Shown here piece by piece: positions 42,424 to 49,584 of a stretch of DNA of 64,000 nt (its first letter is position 1; each line of letters starts with the position of its first letter). Made by a program: the position numbers and the translations under genes. This DNA comes from Clostridium_T sp040217795 (GTDB taxonomy: Bacteria; Bacillota; Clostridia; Clostridiales; Clostridiaceae), in assembly GCA_040217795.1 (NCBI GenBank), contig JBEHWK010000002.1, forward strand, positions 46,124 to 110,123, in the 5' to 3' direction. The notes under the pieces were generated by a model. That model saw nothing but the letters and a program-made list of their open reading frames with translations. It had not been told where the DNA came from and did no database searches.

Positions 42424-43740
42424 ATGGGAAAACCTATAGTTGCCATTGTAGGAAGACCTAACGTAGGTAAATCTACATTATTTAATAGATTAGCAGGAAA
42501 AAGAATATCAATTGTTGAGGATACTCCCGGAGTAACAAGGGACAGAGTATATGCGGAAGCTGAATGGCTGAATCACAATTTTACAATGATTGACACAGGC
42601 GGTATTGAACCTGAAAATGAAAATATCATTGTAAAACAAATGAGAAGACAGGCACAAATTGCAATTGAAACTGCGGACGTAATTGTATTCATAGTTGACG
42701 GAAAAGAAGGACTTACAGGTGCAGACCACGAAGTTGCACAGATGTTAAGAAAAAGCAAAAAGCCTGTGGTTTTAGTTGTTAATAAAATAGACTCTTTGAA
42801 AGATGAAAATAATGCATGGGAGTTCTATAATCTTGGAATCGGTGATCCTATAACTATTTCCGCATCTCAGGGACTTGGTCTTGGTGACATGCTTGACAGG
42901 ATAGTTGAACATTTTAAGAATATCGCGGAAGAGGATGAAGAAGAAGAGTACATAAAAATTGCTATGGTCGGTAAACCAAACGTAGGAAAATCCTCATTGA
43001 TCAATAAATTATTAGGTGAAGAGAGAGTTATAGTTTCTGATGTTCCCGGAACAACAAGAGATGCTATAGACAGTTACCTGGAAACTGAAGAAGGCAAATT
43101 TATGCTTATCGACACAGCAGGTTTAAGAAGAAAGAGCAAGGTTAAAGAGGAAATAGAAAGATATTCAGTTATCAGAACATATACGGCAATCGAAAGAGCT
43201 GATGTCTGTATATTAATTATCGATGCACAGGAAGGCGTTACAGACCAGGACGAAAAAATCATAGGATACGCTCATGAATTGAATAAAGCCATAATGGTTA
43301 TAGTGAATAAATGGGACTTAATTGAAAAAGACGACAAAACAATGGCTAATTATCAGAAAGAACTGATGGGGCAGCTTAAATTTATGCCTTACGCTACTTA
43401 TCTGTTTATTTCAGCATTAACCGGCCAAAGAGTGCATAAGGTTTTAGAATTAGCTAAATATTGTTATACAAATTATTCAAAAAGAATCTCTACAGGTATA
43501 CTGAATGAGGTAATCAATAAAGCAGTATTAATGAAGGAGCCTCCTATTGTAGGTCTTAAGAGACTGAAGATTTTCTACGCAACTCAGGTTGCAACAAAAC
43601 CTCCGAAGTTTATATTTTTTGTTAATGACAAAAATGCTTCACATTTTTCTTATGAAAGGTATCTTGAAAATCAATTAAGAGAAAGTTTTGACTTCAAAGG
43701 AACCGGAATAGAAATAGAATACAGAGAAAGGAAGGAATAG
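42424..43740 (+). CDS. der: Ribosome-assembly GTPase Der (EngA)
   Basis: Tandem-GTPase needed for 50S maturation. The 438-residue protein has two G domains: GRPNVGKSTLFNRL with DTPGVTRDR near the N-terminus and GKPNVGKSSLINKL with DVPGTTRDAIDS in the middle; NKID and NKWD specify guanine. The C-terminal KH-like domain includes PPIVGLKRLKIFYATQ and PKFIFFVNDKNASHFSYERYLEN. It is between DUF512 and gpsA with 2-nt gaps on both sides, so all three are translationally close. Confidence 0.98.
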   Translation: MGKPIVAIVGRPNVGKSTLFNRLAGKRISIVEDTPGVTRDRVYAEAEWLNHNFTMIDTGGIEPENENIIVKQMRRQAQIAIETADVIVFIVDGKEGLTGADHEVAQMLRKSKKPVVLVVNKIDSLKDENNAWEFYNLGIGDPITISASQGLGLGDMLDRIVEHFKNIAEEDEEEEYIKIAMVGKPNVGKSSLINKLLGEERVIVSDVPGTTRDAIDSYLETEEGKFMLIDTAGLRRKSKVKEEIERYSVIRTYTAIERADVCILIIDAQEGVTDQDEKIIGYAHELNKAIMVIVNKWDLIEKDDKTMANYQKELMGQLKFMPYATYLFISALTGQRVHKVLELAKYCYTNYSKRISTGILNEVINKAVLMKEPPIVGLKRLKIFYATQVATKPPKFIFFVNDKNASHFSYERYLENQLRESFDFKGTGIEIEYRERKE

Positions 43741-43742
43741 TT

Positions 43743-44735
43743 ATGGAGAAGGTTGCTTTTCTTGGAGGAGGCAGTTTTGGAACAGCATTAGCACGGCTCA
43801 TTGCAAACAAAGGTTATGATGTTAATTTTTGGCTGAGAAATGAAGCTATTGCTCAAGAAATCAATCAGAACAGAACTAATGAAAAATATTTAAAAGGTGT
43901 TACTATACCAAAGAACGTCAAAGCCACATGCGATATCAAAGAAGCTTTGACAGATGTTAAATATATAGTACTTACCCTTCCGTCATCTTCAATAAGGAGT
44001 GTTTGTGAACAAATAAAACCTTATGTAGAAGATGAACATGTTGTAATATCCCTTTCAAAGGGGATTGAAGAGGGAACAGGTTTAAGGCTTTCCGATGTAA
44101 TCGAGGAGGTTCTCAGCAAAAAACCGGTTGTTTTATCAGGACCTTCCCATGCTGAAGAAGTTGCAGCTGAGATTCCCACTACAATAGTATCTTCAAGCAA
44201 GGATATGAAATTAGCTGAAGAAGTACAGGAACTGTTCATGACCCCATACCTGAGGGTTTATACCAACGATGATCTCATAGGAGTTGAAATCGGAGGAGCA
44301 GTTAAAAATATAATCGCTTTAGCTGCGGGAATAGTCGACGGCATAGGGTACGGAGACAACACCAAGGCGGCACTCATGACAAGAGGAATGAAGGAAATTT
44401 CAAGAGTGGGCATCAGGCTCGGAGGAAGAGTTGAGACATTTTACGGATTAACTGGAATGGGAGACCTGATTGTTACTTGTACTTCCATGCATTCAAGAAA
44501 CAGAAGAGCAGGTATTCTGATTGGGAAAGGCAAAAAGCTGCCTGAGGTGCTAAAAGAAGTTGGAATGGTTGTAGAGGGTGTAAAAGCCTGCCATGCCTTC
44601 TATCAGTTAAAAGAAGTCTTAGGGATAAGCATGCCTATTACAGATGCTCTTTATAAGGTTCTGTTTGAAGGCAGGGATCCAGTGAAGGAAATAAAGGATC
44701 TTATGCTCAGGGATAAAAAAAGTGAAAATTTTTAA
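43743..44735 (+). CDS. gpsA: Glycerol-3-phosphate dehydrogenase [NAD(P)+]
   Basis: Reduces dihydroxyacetone phosphate to sn-glycerol-3-phosphate for phospholipids. The 330-residue protein has the Rossmann glycine motif FLGGGSFGTALARLIA, SLSKGIEEGTGLRLSDV, the catalytic region GPSHAEEVA and EIGGAVKNIIALAAGIVDG (Lys in GAVKN), and TGMGDLIVTCTS. It follows der by 2 nt. A plsY-type acyltransferase gene is common between der and gpsA in other clostridia but is absent here. A strong terminator follows. Confidence 0.97.
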   Translation: MEKVAFLGGGSFGTALARLIANKGYDVNFWLRNEAIAQEINQNRTNEKYLKGVTIPKNVKATCDIKEALTDVKYIVLTLPSSSIRSVCEQIKPYVEDEHVVISLSKGIEEGTGLRLSDVIEEVLSKKPVVLSGPSHAEEVAAEIPTTIVSSSKDMKLAEEVQELFMTPYLRVYTNDDLIGVEIGGAVKNIIALAAGIVDGIGYGDNTKAALMTRGMKEISRVGIRLGGRVETFYGLTGMGDLIVTCTSMHSRNRRAGILIGKGKKLPEVLKEVGMVVEGVKACHAFYQLKEVLGISMPITDALYKVLFEGRDPVKEIKDLMLRDKKSENF

Positions 44736-44741
44736 TGAATG

Positions 44742-44792
44742 AACTGCTGCAAAACTGATTATAAATAAATTGGTTTTGCAGCAGTTTTTTGC
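44742..44792 (+). terminator. Rho-independent terminator after gpsA
   Basis: AACTGCTGCAAAAC (44742-44755) pairs perfectly with 44773-44786, then a T run. Confidence 0.93.
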
Positions 44793-44912
44793 TTTTAACT
44801 ATGGACATGAAAATCACTCAGTTACGAAAAATAAAATATTTCCCAAATCAGTATACTTTATTTGAGTTCTTAATATATATATATTGTTAATAATATTATC
44901 GGGAGGATAATC

Positions 44913-46391
44913 TTGGAAGATTATAGTATCTATAAGGATATAGCTGAAAGAACACAAGGGGACATCTATGTGGGAGTAGTTGGACCTGTAAGAACCGGAA
45001 AATCCACATTCATTAAAAGATTTATGGATCTTATGGTTATACCAAATATCAGCAATTCTTATAAAAAAGAAAGAGCGAAAGATGAATTGCCTCAAAGTGG
45101 TTCCGGAAAAACAATACACACAACAGAGCCCAAATTCGTTCCCAATGAAGCTGTAGACATATCAATTGAAGATAATTTAAAGCTGAAGGTCAGGCTGGTG
45201 GACTGTGTAGGCTACATTGTAAAAGGAGCCCTGGGATATATGGAGGAAAATACTCCTAAGATGGTCCATACTCCCTGGTACGACCATGAAATACCTTTTG
45301 AAGATGCAGCAGAAATAGGAACAAGGAAAGTTATAACTGACCATTCAACAATAGGTTTTGTAGTAACTACAGACGGCTCAATTACAGGAATCCCCAGGGA
45401 AGATTACGTAGAACCTGAGGAAAGAGTCATAGAGGAATTGAAGTCAATCAATAAACCTTTTATAATCATACTTAATACCACAAATCCAAACTCTGATGAA
45501 ACACTGGAACTTAAAAATAATATGGAAGCAAAATATAGTGTTTCAGTTCAAGTTCTGGATGTTTATAAAATGGATGAGAAATCAATACAGAAGTTATTTA
45601 AACAGGTACTTAAAGAATTCCCGGTAAAGGAAATAAACATAGATATGCCTGAATGGATTGAAAAATTAGAGGCATCACATTGGCTTAAATCTAATTTTAT
45701 GAACATAATAAGGTCCATGTGTGAAAACATATATAAAGTAAGGGATATAAAAGACAACCTCAAAAAGAACTCAGGGGAAGATGTTTTTGCTCAGGCTGAG
45801 GTTTCACAAATGAATCTTGGAGATGGAAGTGCCAGAGTTTGCATGAAGCCTAAGGAAGGCATTTTTTATAAGATACTGAGTGAGCTGTGTGATACTGATA
45901 TAGAAAATGAATCGCATCTTATGGAGTTGATTCAGGAATTACATTTAGCAAAAATTGAGTATGACAAAGTTTCTCAGGCACTGGTTGATGTGAAGAATAC
46001 CGGTTATGGGCTGGTAGCCCCTCAACTGGCTGAAATGAAATTTGAAGAGCCGGAAATAGTGAGACACGGATCAAAATACGGAATAAAATTAAAAGCCAGC
46101 GCTCCAAGTCTTCACCTTATAAAGGCTGACATAGAAACAGAAATTTCTCCTATAATGGGTTCTGAAAAAGAAACGGAAGAACTTATGAAATCCCTTCTTA
46201 ATCAATTTGAAAGTGACCCGTCAAAATTATGGCAAAGCAATATGTTCGGCAAGTCCCTGGAAGTATTGGTGAAGGAAGGACTTCAAAACAAATTATATAA
46301 AATGCCTGAAGATGTTCAGGTTAAAATACAGAAAACCTTGCAGAAAATAATCAATGAAGGTAACGGCGGATTAATCTGCATAATCTTATAA
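44913..46391 (+). CDS. spoIVA: Stage IV sporulation protein A (spore coat ATPase)
   Basis: Morphogenetic ATPase that polymerises on the forespore surface to form the coat base. The 492-residue protein opens with YSIYKDIAERTQGDIYVGVV, Walker A GPVRTGKSTF at about 24-33, DELPQSGSGKTIHTTEPKFVP, VDCVGYIVKGALGY, and later middle and C-terminal domains; the C-terminus ends NGGLICIIL, as needed for anchoring to SpoVM. The start is TTG 44913 after GGGAGG. It is monocistronic and presumably sigma-E controlled, but I could not find a convincing sigma-E promoter in the 177-nt gap. Confidence 0.97.
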   Translation: MEDYSIYKDIAERTQGDIYVGVVGPVRTGKSTFIKRFMDLMVIPNISNSYKKERAKDELPQSGSGKTIHTTEPKFVPNEAVDISIEDNLKLKVRLVDCVGYIVKGALGYMEENTPKMVHTPWYDHEIPFEDAAEIGTRKVITDHSTIGFVVTTDGSITGIPREDYVEPEERVIEELKSINKPFIIILNTTNPNSDETLELKNNMEAKYSVSVQVLDVYKMDEKSIQKLFKQVLKEFPVKEINIDMPEWIEKLEASHWLKSNFMNIIRSMCENIYKVRDIKDNLKKNSGEDVFAQAEVSQMNLGDGSARVCMKPKEGIFYKILSELCDTDIENESHLMELIQELHLAKIEYDKVSQALVDVKNTGYGLVAPQLAEMKFEEPEIVRHGSKYGIKLKASAPSLHLIKADIETEISPIMGSEKETEELMKSLLNQFESDPSKLWQSNMFGKSLEVLVKEGLQNKLYKMPEDVQVKIQKTLQKIINEGNGGLICIIL

Positions 46392-46445
46392 CAGTATTTA
46401 ATGAGATATAGGCCTTAAGGTTGGTTAACAGGACTTTACGGCCAA

Positions 46446-46545
46446 TAGGGTTACTTTACCGAAACTTAACTTATGCATGTTGAATTCTTCGAGAATTGAA
46501 AGAAGAAGCGGCATGCATAAGTTTCTAGTTGAGGTTGGAACCCTA
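46446..46545 (+). repeat. Structured repeat, copy B (intact 100-bp form)
   Basis: Ends TAGGGTT (46446-46452) and AACCCTA (46539-46545). Inside is a perfect 12-bp stem AACTTATGCATG (46468-46479) / CATGCATAAGTT (46512-46523) and a central AATTCT/AGAATT hairpin. The whole can fold into one long rod. It is the reverse complement of copy A and lies just upstream of the ribosome site of the 34-residue gene. Confidence 0.8.
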
Positions 46546-46575
46546 TATTAGTATTAAAGGAGGTAAGGGTTCAGA

Positions 46576-46680
46576 ATGCCTGATAAAGGGAAAAGCAAAA
46601 ACAATACAAATAAAAAAGCAGCCCCTAAAAATGACAACAAGAAAAAACAGAGCAAAAACCAGGATAAGAAGAAAAAGTAG
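46576..46680 (+). CDS. 34-residue lysine-rich protein
   Basis: A small open frame with 14 lysines in 34 residues and many Asn, Asp and Gln; there is no hydrophobic segment. It starts MPDKGKSKNNTNKKAAP and ends DKKKK. A strong AAAGGAGGTAAGGG site (46556-46569) supports translation from ATG 46576, and the tRNA promoter begins right after its stop. Composition suggests an intrinsically disordered, nucleic-acid- or polyphosphate-binding peptide, but this is inference. I do not recognise a family. It follows spoIVA and repeat copy B. Confidence 0.6.
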   Translation: MPDKGKSKNNTNKKAAPKNDNKKKQSKNQDKKKK

Positions 46681-46689
46681 TATAATCCA

Positions 46690-46718
46690 TTGATTTATTG
46701 GTAATTATAGTATATAAT
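46690..46718 (+). promoter_or_regulatory. Promoter of tRNA-Pro
   Basis: TTGATT (46690-46695), exact 17-nt spacer, perfect TATAAT (46713-46718), about 17 nt before the tRNA 5' end. Confidence 0.8.
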
Positions 46719-46734
46719 AATTTTCGTACAACGG

Positions 46735-46810
46735 CTGGGTATAGCGCAGATGGTAGCGTACAAGACTGGGGGTCTTGGGGCCGCGGGTTCAAGTCCCGCT
46801 ACTCAGACCA
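46735..46810 (+). tRNA. tRNA-Pro (anticodon GGG)
   Basis: 76 nt with CCA encoded. The acceptor CTGGGTA pairs with TACTCAG (one G-U); the anticodon arm is CAAGA-CTGGGGG-TCTTG, giving anticodon GGG for CCC/CCU; the T arm has GCGGGTTCAAGTCCCGC. It is preceded by a consensus promoter and followed by a terminator. Confidence 0.95.
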
Positions 46811-46822
46811 GATATGAAATAA

Positions 46823-46862
46823 AACCCTGTAAACATGAGTGTTTGCAGGGTTATTATTTTTT
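46823..46862 (+). terminator. Terminator after tRNA-Pro (first of two near-identical copies)
   Basis: AACCCTGTAAACA pairs with TGTTTGCAGGGTT around TGAG, followed by a T run. About 45 nt around it recur at 47278-47326 with few changes. Confidence 0.92.
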
Positions 46863-47000
46863 ATGGAAATATATGCACTGAACTTTACGAGATAAACAGA
46901 AAGAATACGAAGAAATAATAAAAATGATGAATTTTAGGAAGAAGAATAATTCAAAATAAAATATGAGATAAATTTACTATTTGATTGAAAGGAGAAATAC

Positions 47001-47258
47001 ATGAATGTATTTGATCTATTAAAAGAATTTGCTAATGTAGAAGGACTAAAATGCTTTGTGAAAGAAATGAATGAAGATACTGGATTTTTAGAAGGTGAAA
47101 TATCTATGAGTAAAAATTTTAAGAATGCAGATATAAAATGCGAATTAGGTATATTATCATTTGGTGAAAATGATGCAAACTTAGTGGGGCATGACGAAGA
47201 GTCAATCAGATTTATTCTTTGCAATGAATATGAAGTCTATGTATCTAAATCAAATTAA
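47001..47258 (+). CDS. Orphan hypothetical protein (85 residues)
   Basis: An 85-residue acidic soluble protein with no recognised family: LLKEFANVEGLKCFVKEM, a central FKNADIKCELGILSFGEND and a C-terminus SIRFILCNEYEVYVSKSN. GAAAGGAG lies ahead of ATG 47001. No membrane segment or signal is seen. It is the only gene between two near-identical terminator copies beside a tRNA, which suggests it arrived as a small insertion. A role in toxin immunity or phage interaction is conceivable from the context but has no sequence support. Confidence 0.6.
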   Translation: MNVFDLLKEFANVEGLKCFVKEMNEDTGFLEGEISMSKNFKNADIKCELGILSFGENDANLVGHDEESIRFILCNEYEVYVSKSN

Positions 47259-47282
47259 AGGATGAAAATCTTGCTCAATATG

Positions 47283-47323
47283 AAACCCTGTAAACATGAG
47301 TGTTTACAGGGTTGTTATTTTTT
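47283..47323 (+). terminator. Second copy of the tRNA-type terminator
   Basis: AAACCCTGTAAACA pairs with TGTTTACAGGGTT, then GTTATTTTTT. Compared with the first copy, the stem is perfect where that one has a G-T pair. It ends transcription of the orphan gene. Confidence 0.9.
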
Positions 47324-47502
47324 ATGTCCTGGTTTGATTGTTGTTTGAATACTACGCATTTAGTCGATAGAAAATCATTTGATAGGGGTTCTAATATAGT
47401 AGTACGTAACATAAATGTAGATAAGGGAATACAAAATACTGATTTGCAAAGGTGCAGGTTCTTACCGAGGGTAGATTATGTATTGTTATATATGGAAGGA
47501 GG

Positions 47503-47526
47503 ACGTAGGAGCAAAAGCTTATACGT
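47503..47526 (+). promoter_or_regulatory. Leader hairpin before the cytidylyltransferase gene
   Basis: ACGTAGGAGC (47503-47512) pairs with GCTTATACGT (47517-47526) with one mismatch and an AAAA loop, 8 nt before the start codon. The 47327-47534 stretch around it holds no gene; it reads as a roughly 200-nt leader or promoter region of the polysaccharide locus, in which I cannot place a confident promoter. Confidence 0.45.
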
Positions 47527-47534
47527 AAGAAATT

Positions 47535-47954
47535 ATGAAAAAATATTTAACCGGTTTTACTGTTGGAACTTATGATCTGTTTCATGTTGGACACTTGAAT
47601 CTGTTTAAGGAAGCAAAAAAATATTGCAGTCACCTGATTGTCGGAGTGCATTCTGATGAATGGGTTATGTATTGCAAAAAACGTCCCACTGTTATTTCCT
47701 ATGAAGACCGTTCAGAGATTGTGAGAGCTGTGCGGTATGTTGATGAGGTAGTTAAAAATGAAACACATAGTAAAATGGAAGCCTGGGATAAGTATCATTT
47801 TGATGTAGCTTTTATTGGTGATGACTGGAAAGGTACAGAGGTGTGGAATAAAATTGAAGCCGAGTTAAAATCAGTTGGTGTAGATGTTATCTATATTCCA
47901 TATAGCCAGGGAATATCAACAACAAAAATCAGAGAAACCTTGAAAAAAGGATAG
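47535..47954 (+). CDS. TagD-like cytidylyltransferase
   Basis: A nucleotidyltransferase of the glycerol-3-phosphate cytidylyltransferase type; it activates a small phosphate (glycerol-3-phosphate or an analogue) with CTP. The 139-residue protein has GTYDLFHVGHLNLFKEA with the HxGH motif, RxxIV-type EDRSEIVRAVRYVDEV, and the second signature GISTTKIRE. ATG 47535 has only a poor ribosome site; GGAGG is 32 nt upstream, before a hairpin. First gene of the polysaccharide locus, followed by an aldolase-type protein. The substrate could be glycerol phosphate or the product of that neighbour. Confidence 0.85.
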   Translation: MKKYLTGFTVGTYDLFHVGHLNLFKEAKKYCSHLIVGVHSDEWVMYCKKRPTVISYEDRSEIVRAVRYVDEVVKNETHSKMEAWDKYHFDVAFIGDDWKGTEVWNKIEAELKSVGVDVIYIPYSQGISTTKIRETLKKG

Positions 47955-47993
47955 TCTTTCAGCAAAAAGATTAAAAGAAAGGTGGAGTGAAAA

Positions 47994-49565
47994 GTGGTAC
48001 GATTACTAGACTGCACTTTAAGGGATGGCGGATATGTTAACAACTGGCATTTTGGCAGGGATGTGATTGGAAATATACTGAAGAAATTAGTACAAGCTAA
48101 TATTGATGTTATTGAGTGTGGATATTTAAGCCACTCGAAAGGAAAAAATGAAGGATATACGTTGTTTACAGATTTACAAGCTGTTAACAGTATATTGCCG
48201 TCCAAGAAAGGTTCACAGGATTATGCAGTGATGATTAATTTCGGGGAATACCCAATTGACATAATTCCAGAGGCTAATGCAGAGAAGATTATTATTCGAG
48301 TAGCATTTAAGAAAAAAGATGCAGAAGATGCATTTGAATATTGTAAAGCACTAAAAAATAAAGGATATAGAGTTTTTGTACAACCAATGGGGATAATGAA
48401 TTACGCTGATGGAGAATTAATTGAGCTTATTCATAGGTTTAATACCATTAAACCGGAGGCTTTTTATATAGTGGATAGTTTTGGGGTTATAGAAATCAAA
48501 GACTTCAAAAGATTGCTATTTGTCGCTGATAATAATTTGGATTCAGAGATTTATTTAGGTTATCATTCTCATAATAATTTGCAGCAGGCATATGGAAACG
48601 CCAAGTTTATGGTAGAACAAAATCTTGGTCATAAAATCATACTTGATGCAAGTGTGTTCGGGATGGGACGTGGTGCGGGAAACTTGAATATGGAGCTGTT
48701 TGCTGAATACCTTAATAAGAATTTAGAAAAGAATTATGTGATTGAGCCTTTGTTAGAAATTATTGATGAATATTTGAGAGGAATATATAGTAAGAATTTT
48801 TGGGGATATTCATTACCCTTTTATCTTTCATCTGTTCATAATTGCCATCCTAATTATGCCAGCTACTTTGCAGAAAAGAATATGCTTACAATTAAGTCCA
48901 TGAATGAAATTCTAAGGTCTATTCCAGATGCAGCAAAGGTGAGCTTTAATGAGGAAAAAGCAGAATGTATCTACCAGGATTATCAGAAAAATTATATTGA
49001 TGATAGGACCGTATTAGAAAGGCTGAGAATTGAACTTTCAGGTGAAAAGATTCTCATTTTGGCACCAGGAAAATCTATTGTAGAGTACTCAGAAAATATA
49101 CAGCACTTTATCTCAGAAAACAGACCTGTAGTTATTTCAGTCAATGTTGCCAGCCATATGTATAAATCAGATTTTATTATATGCTGCAATGAAAAAAGAT
49201 ATGGTAAACTTCCTGCTGATAGTGGGGAAAAGGTAATTTTATCATCAAATATTAAAGCCGGCAGAGATGATGCATATACTATAAATTATACCTCATATCT
49301 GTGCAAATATAGTATCATTGCAGACAATGCAACATTAATGTTATTTAACCTGTTAATTGCTTTGGGAATCAGCCACGTTTATATTGCCGGTTTTGATGGA
49401 TATAGTATGAATCCTGATGAGAATTACTTTGAACCTGGACTGTCATTAGGTACAAGAATGGAGACAAAAGTAATTAAGAATGCTTTAATCAAAAAGCAAT
49501 TAGGAGAATATGAAGGGAAACTTAAAATTCAGTTTTTAACCTGCAGTTTATATTTAAATGATTAA
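47994..49565 (+). CDS. Aldolase (HMGL-like TIM barrel) fused to an unassigned C-terminal domain
   Basis: A 523-residue two-part protein. Residues 1 to about 290 are a DRE-TIM-type metallo-barrel related to HMG-CoA lyase and 4-hydroxy-2-oxovalerate aldolase: LLDCTLRDGGYVNNW, VDSFGVIEIKDF, metal ligands HSHNN and DASVFGMGRGAGNLNMEL. Residues from about 345 form a second domain, EKILILAPGKSIVEYSENI, VISVNVASHMYKSDFIICC, ISHVYIAGFDGY, resembling the nucleotide-binding MptE/DUF115-like fold of some glycan loci. The GTG start follows AGAAAGGTGG. Reaction unknown. The neighbouring cytidylyltransferase suggests a pathway to a CDP-linked small molecule. Confidence 0.75.
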   Translation: MVRLLDCTLRDGGYVNNWHFGRDVIGNILKKLVQANIDVIECGYLSHSKGKNEGYTLFTDLQAVNSILPSKKGSQDYAVMINFGEYPIDIIPEANAEKIIIRVAFKKKDAEDAFEYCKALKNKGYRVFVQPMGIMNYADGELIELIHRFNTIKPEAFYIVDSFGVIEIKDFKRLLFVADNNLDSEIYLGYHSHNNLQQAYGNAKFMVEQNLGHKIILDASVFGMGRGAGNLNMELFAEYLNKNLEKNYVIEPLLEIIDEYLRGIYSKNFWGYSLPFYLSSVHNCHPNYASYFAEKNMLTIKSMNEILRSIPDAAKVSFNEEKAECIYQDYQKNYIDDRTVLERLRIELSGEKILILAPGKSIVEYSENIQHFISENRPVVISVNVASHMYKSDFIICCNEKRYGKLPADSGEKVILSSNIKAGRDDAYTINYTSYLCKYSIIADNATLMLFNLLIALGISHVYIAGFDGYSMNPDENYFEPGLSLGTRMETKVIKNALIKKQLGEYEGKLKIQFLTCSLYLND

Positions 49566-49584
49566 ATCATAAGGAGTGGATTTG

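Noticed and set aside
47300..47575. Open frame of about 91 codons just before the cytidylyltransferase gene
   Set aside because: It starts inside a terminator hairpin, lacks a ribosome site and overlaps the start of a well-supported gene in another frame.
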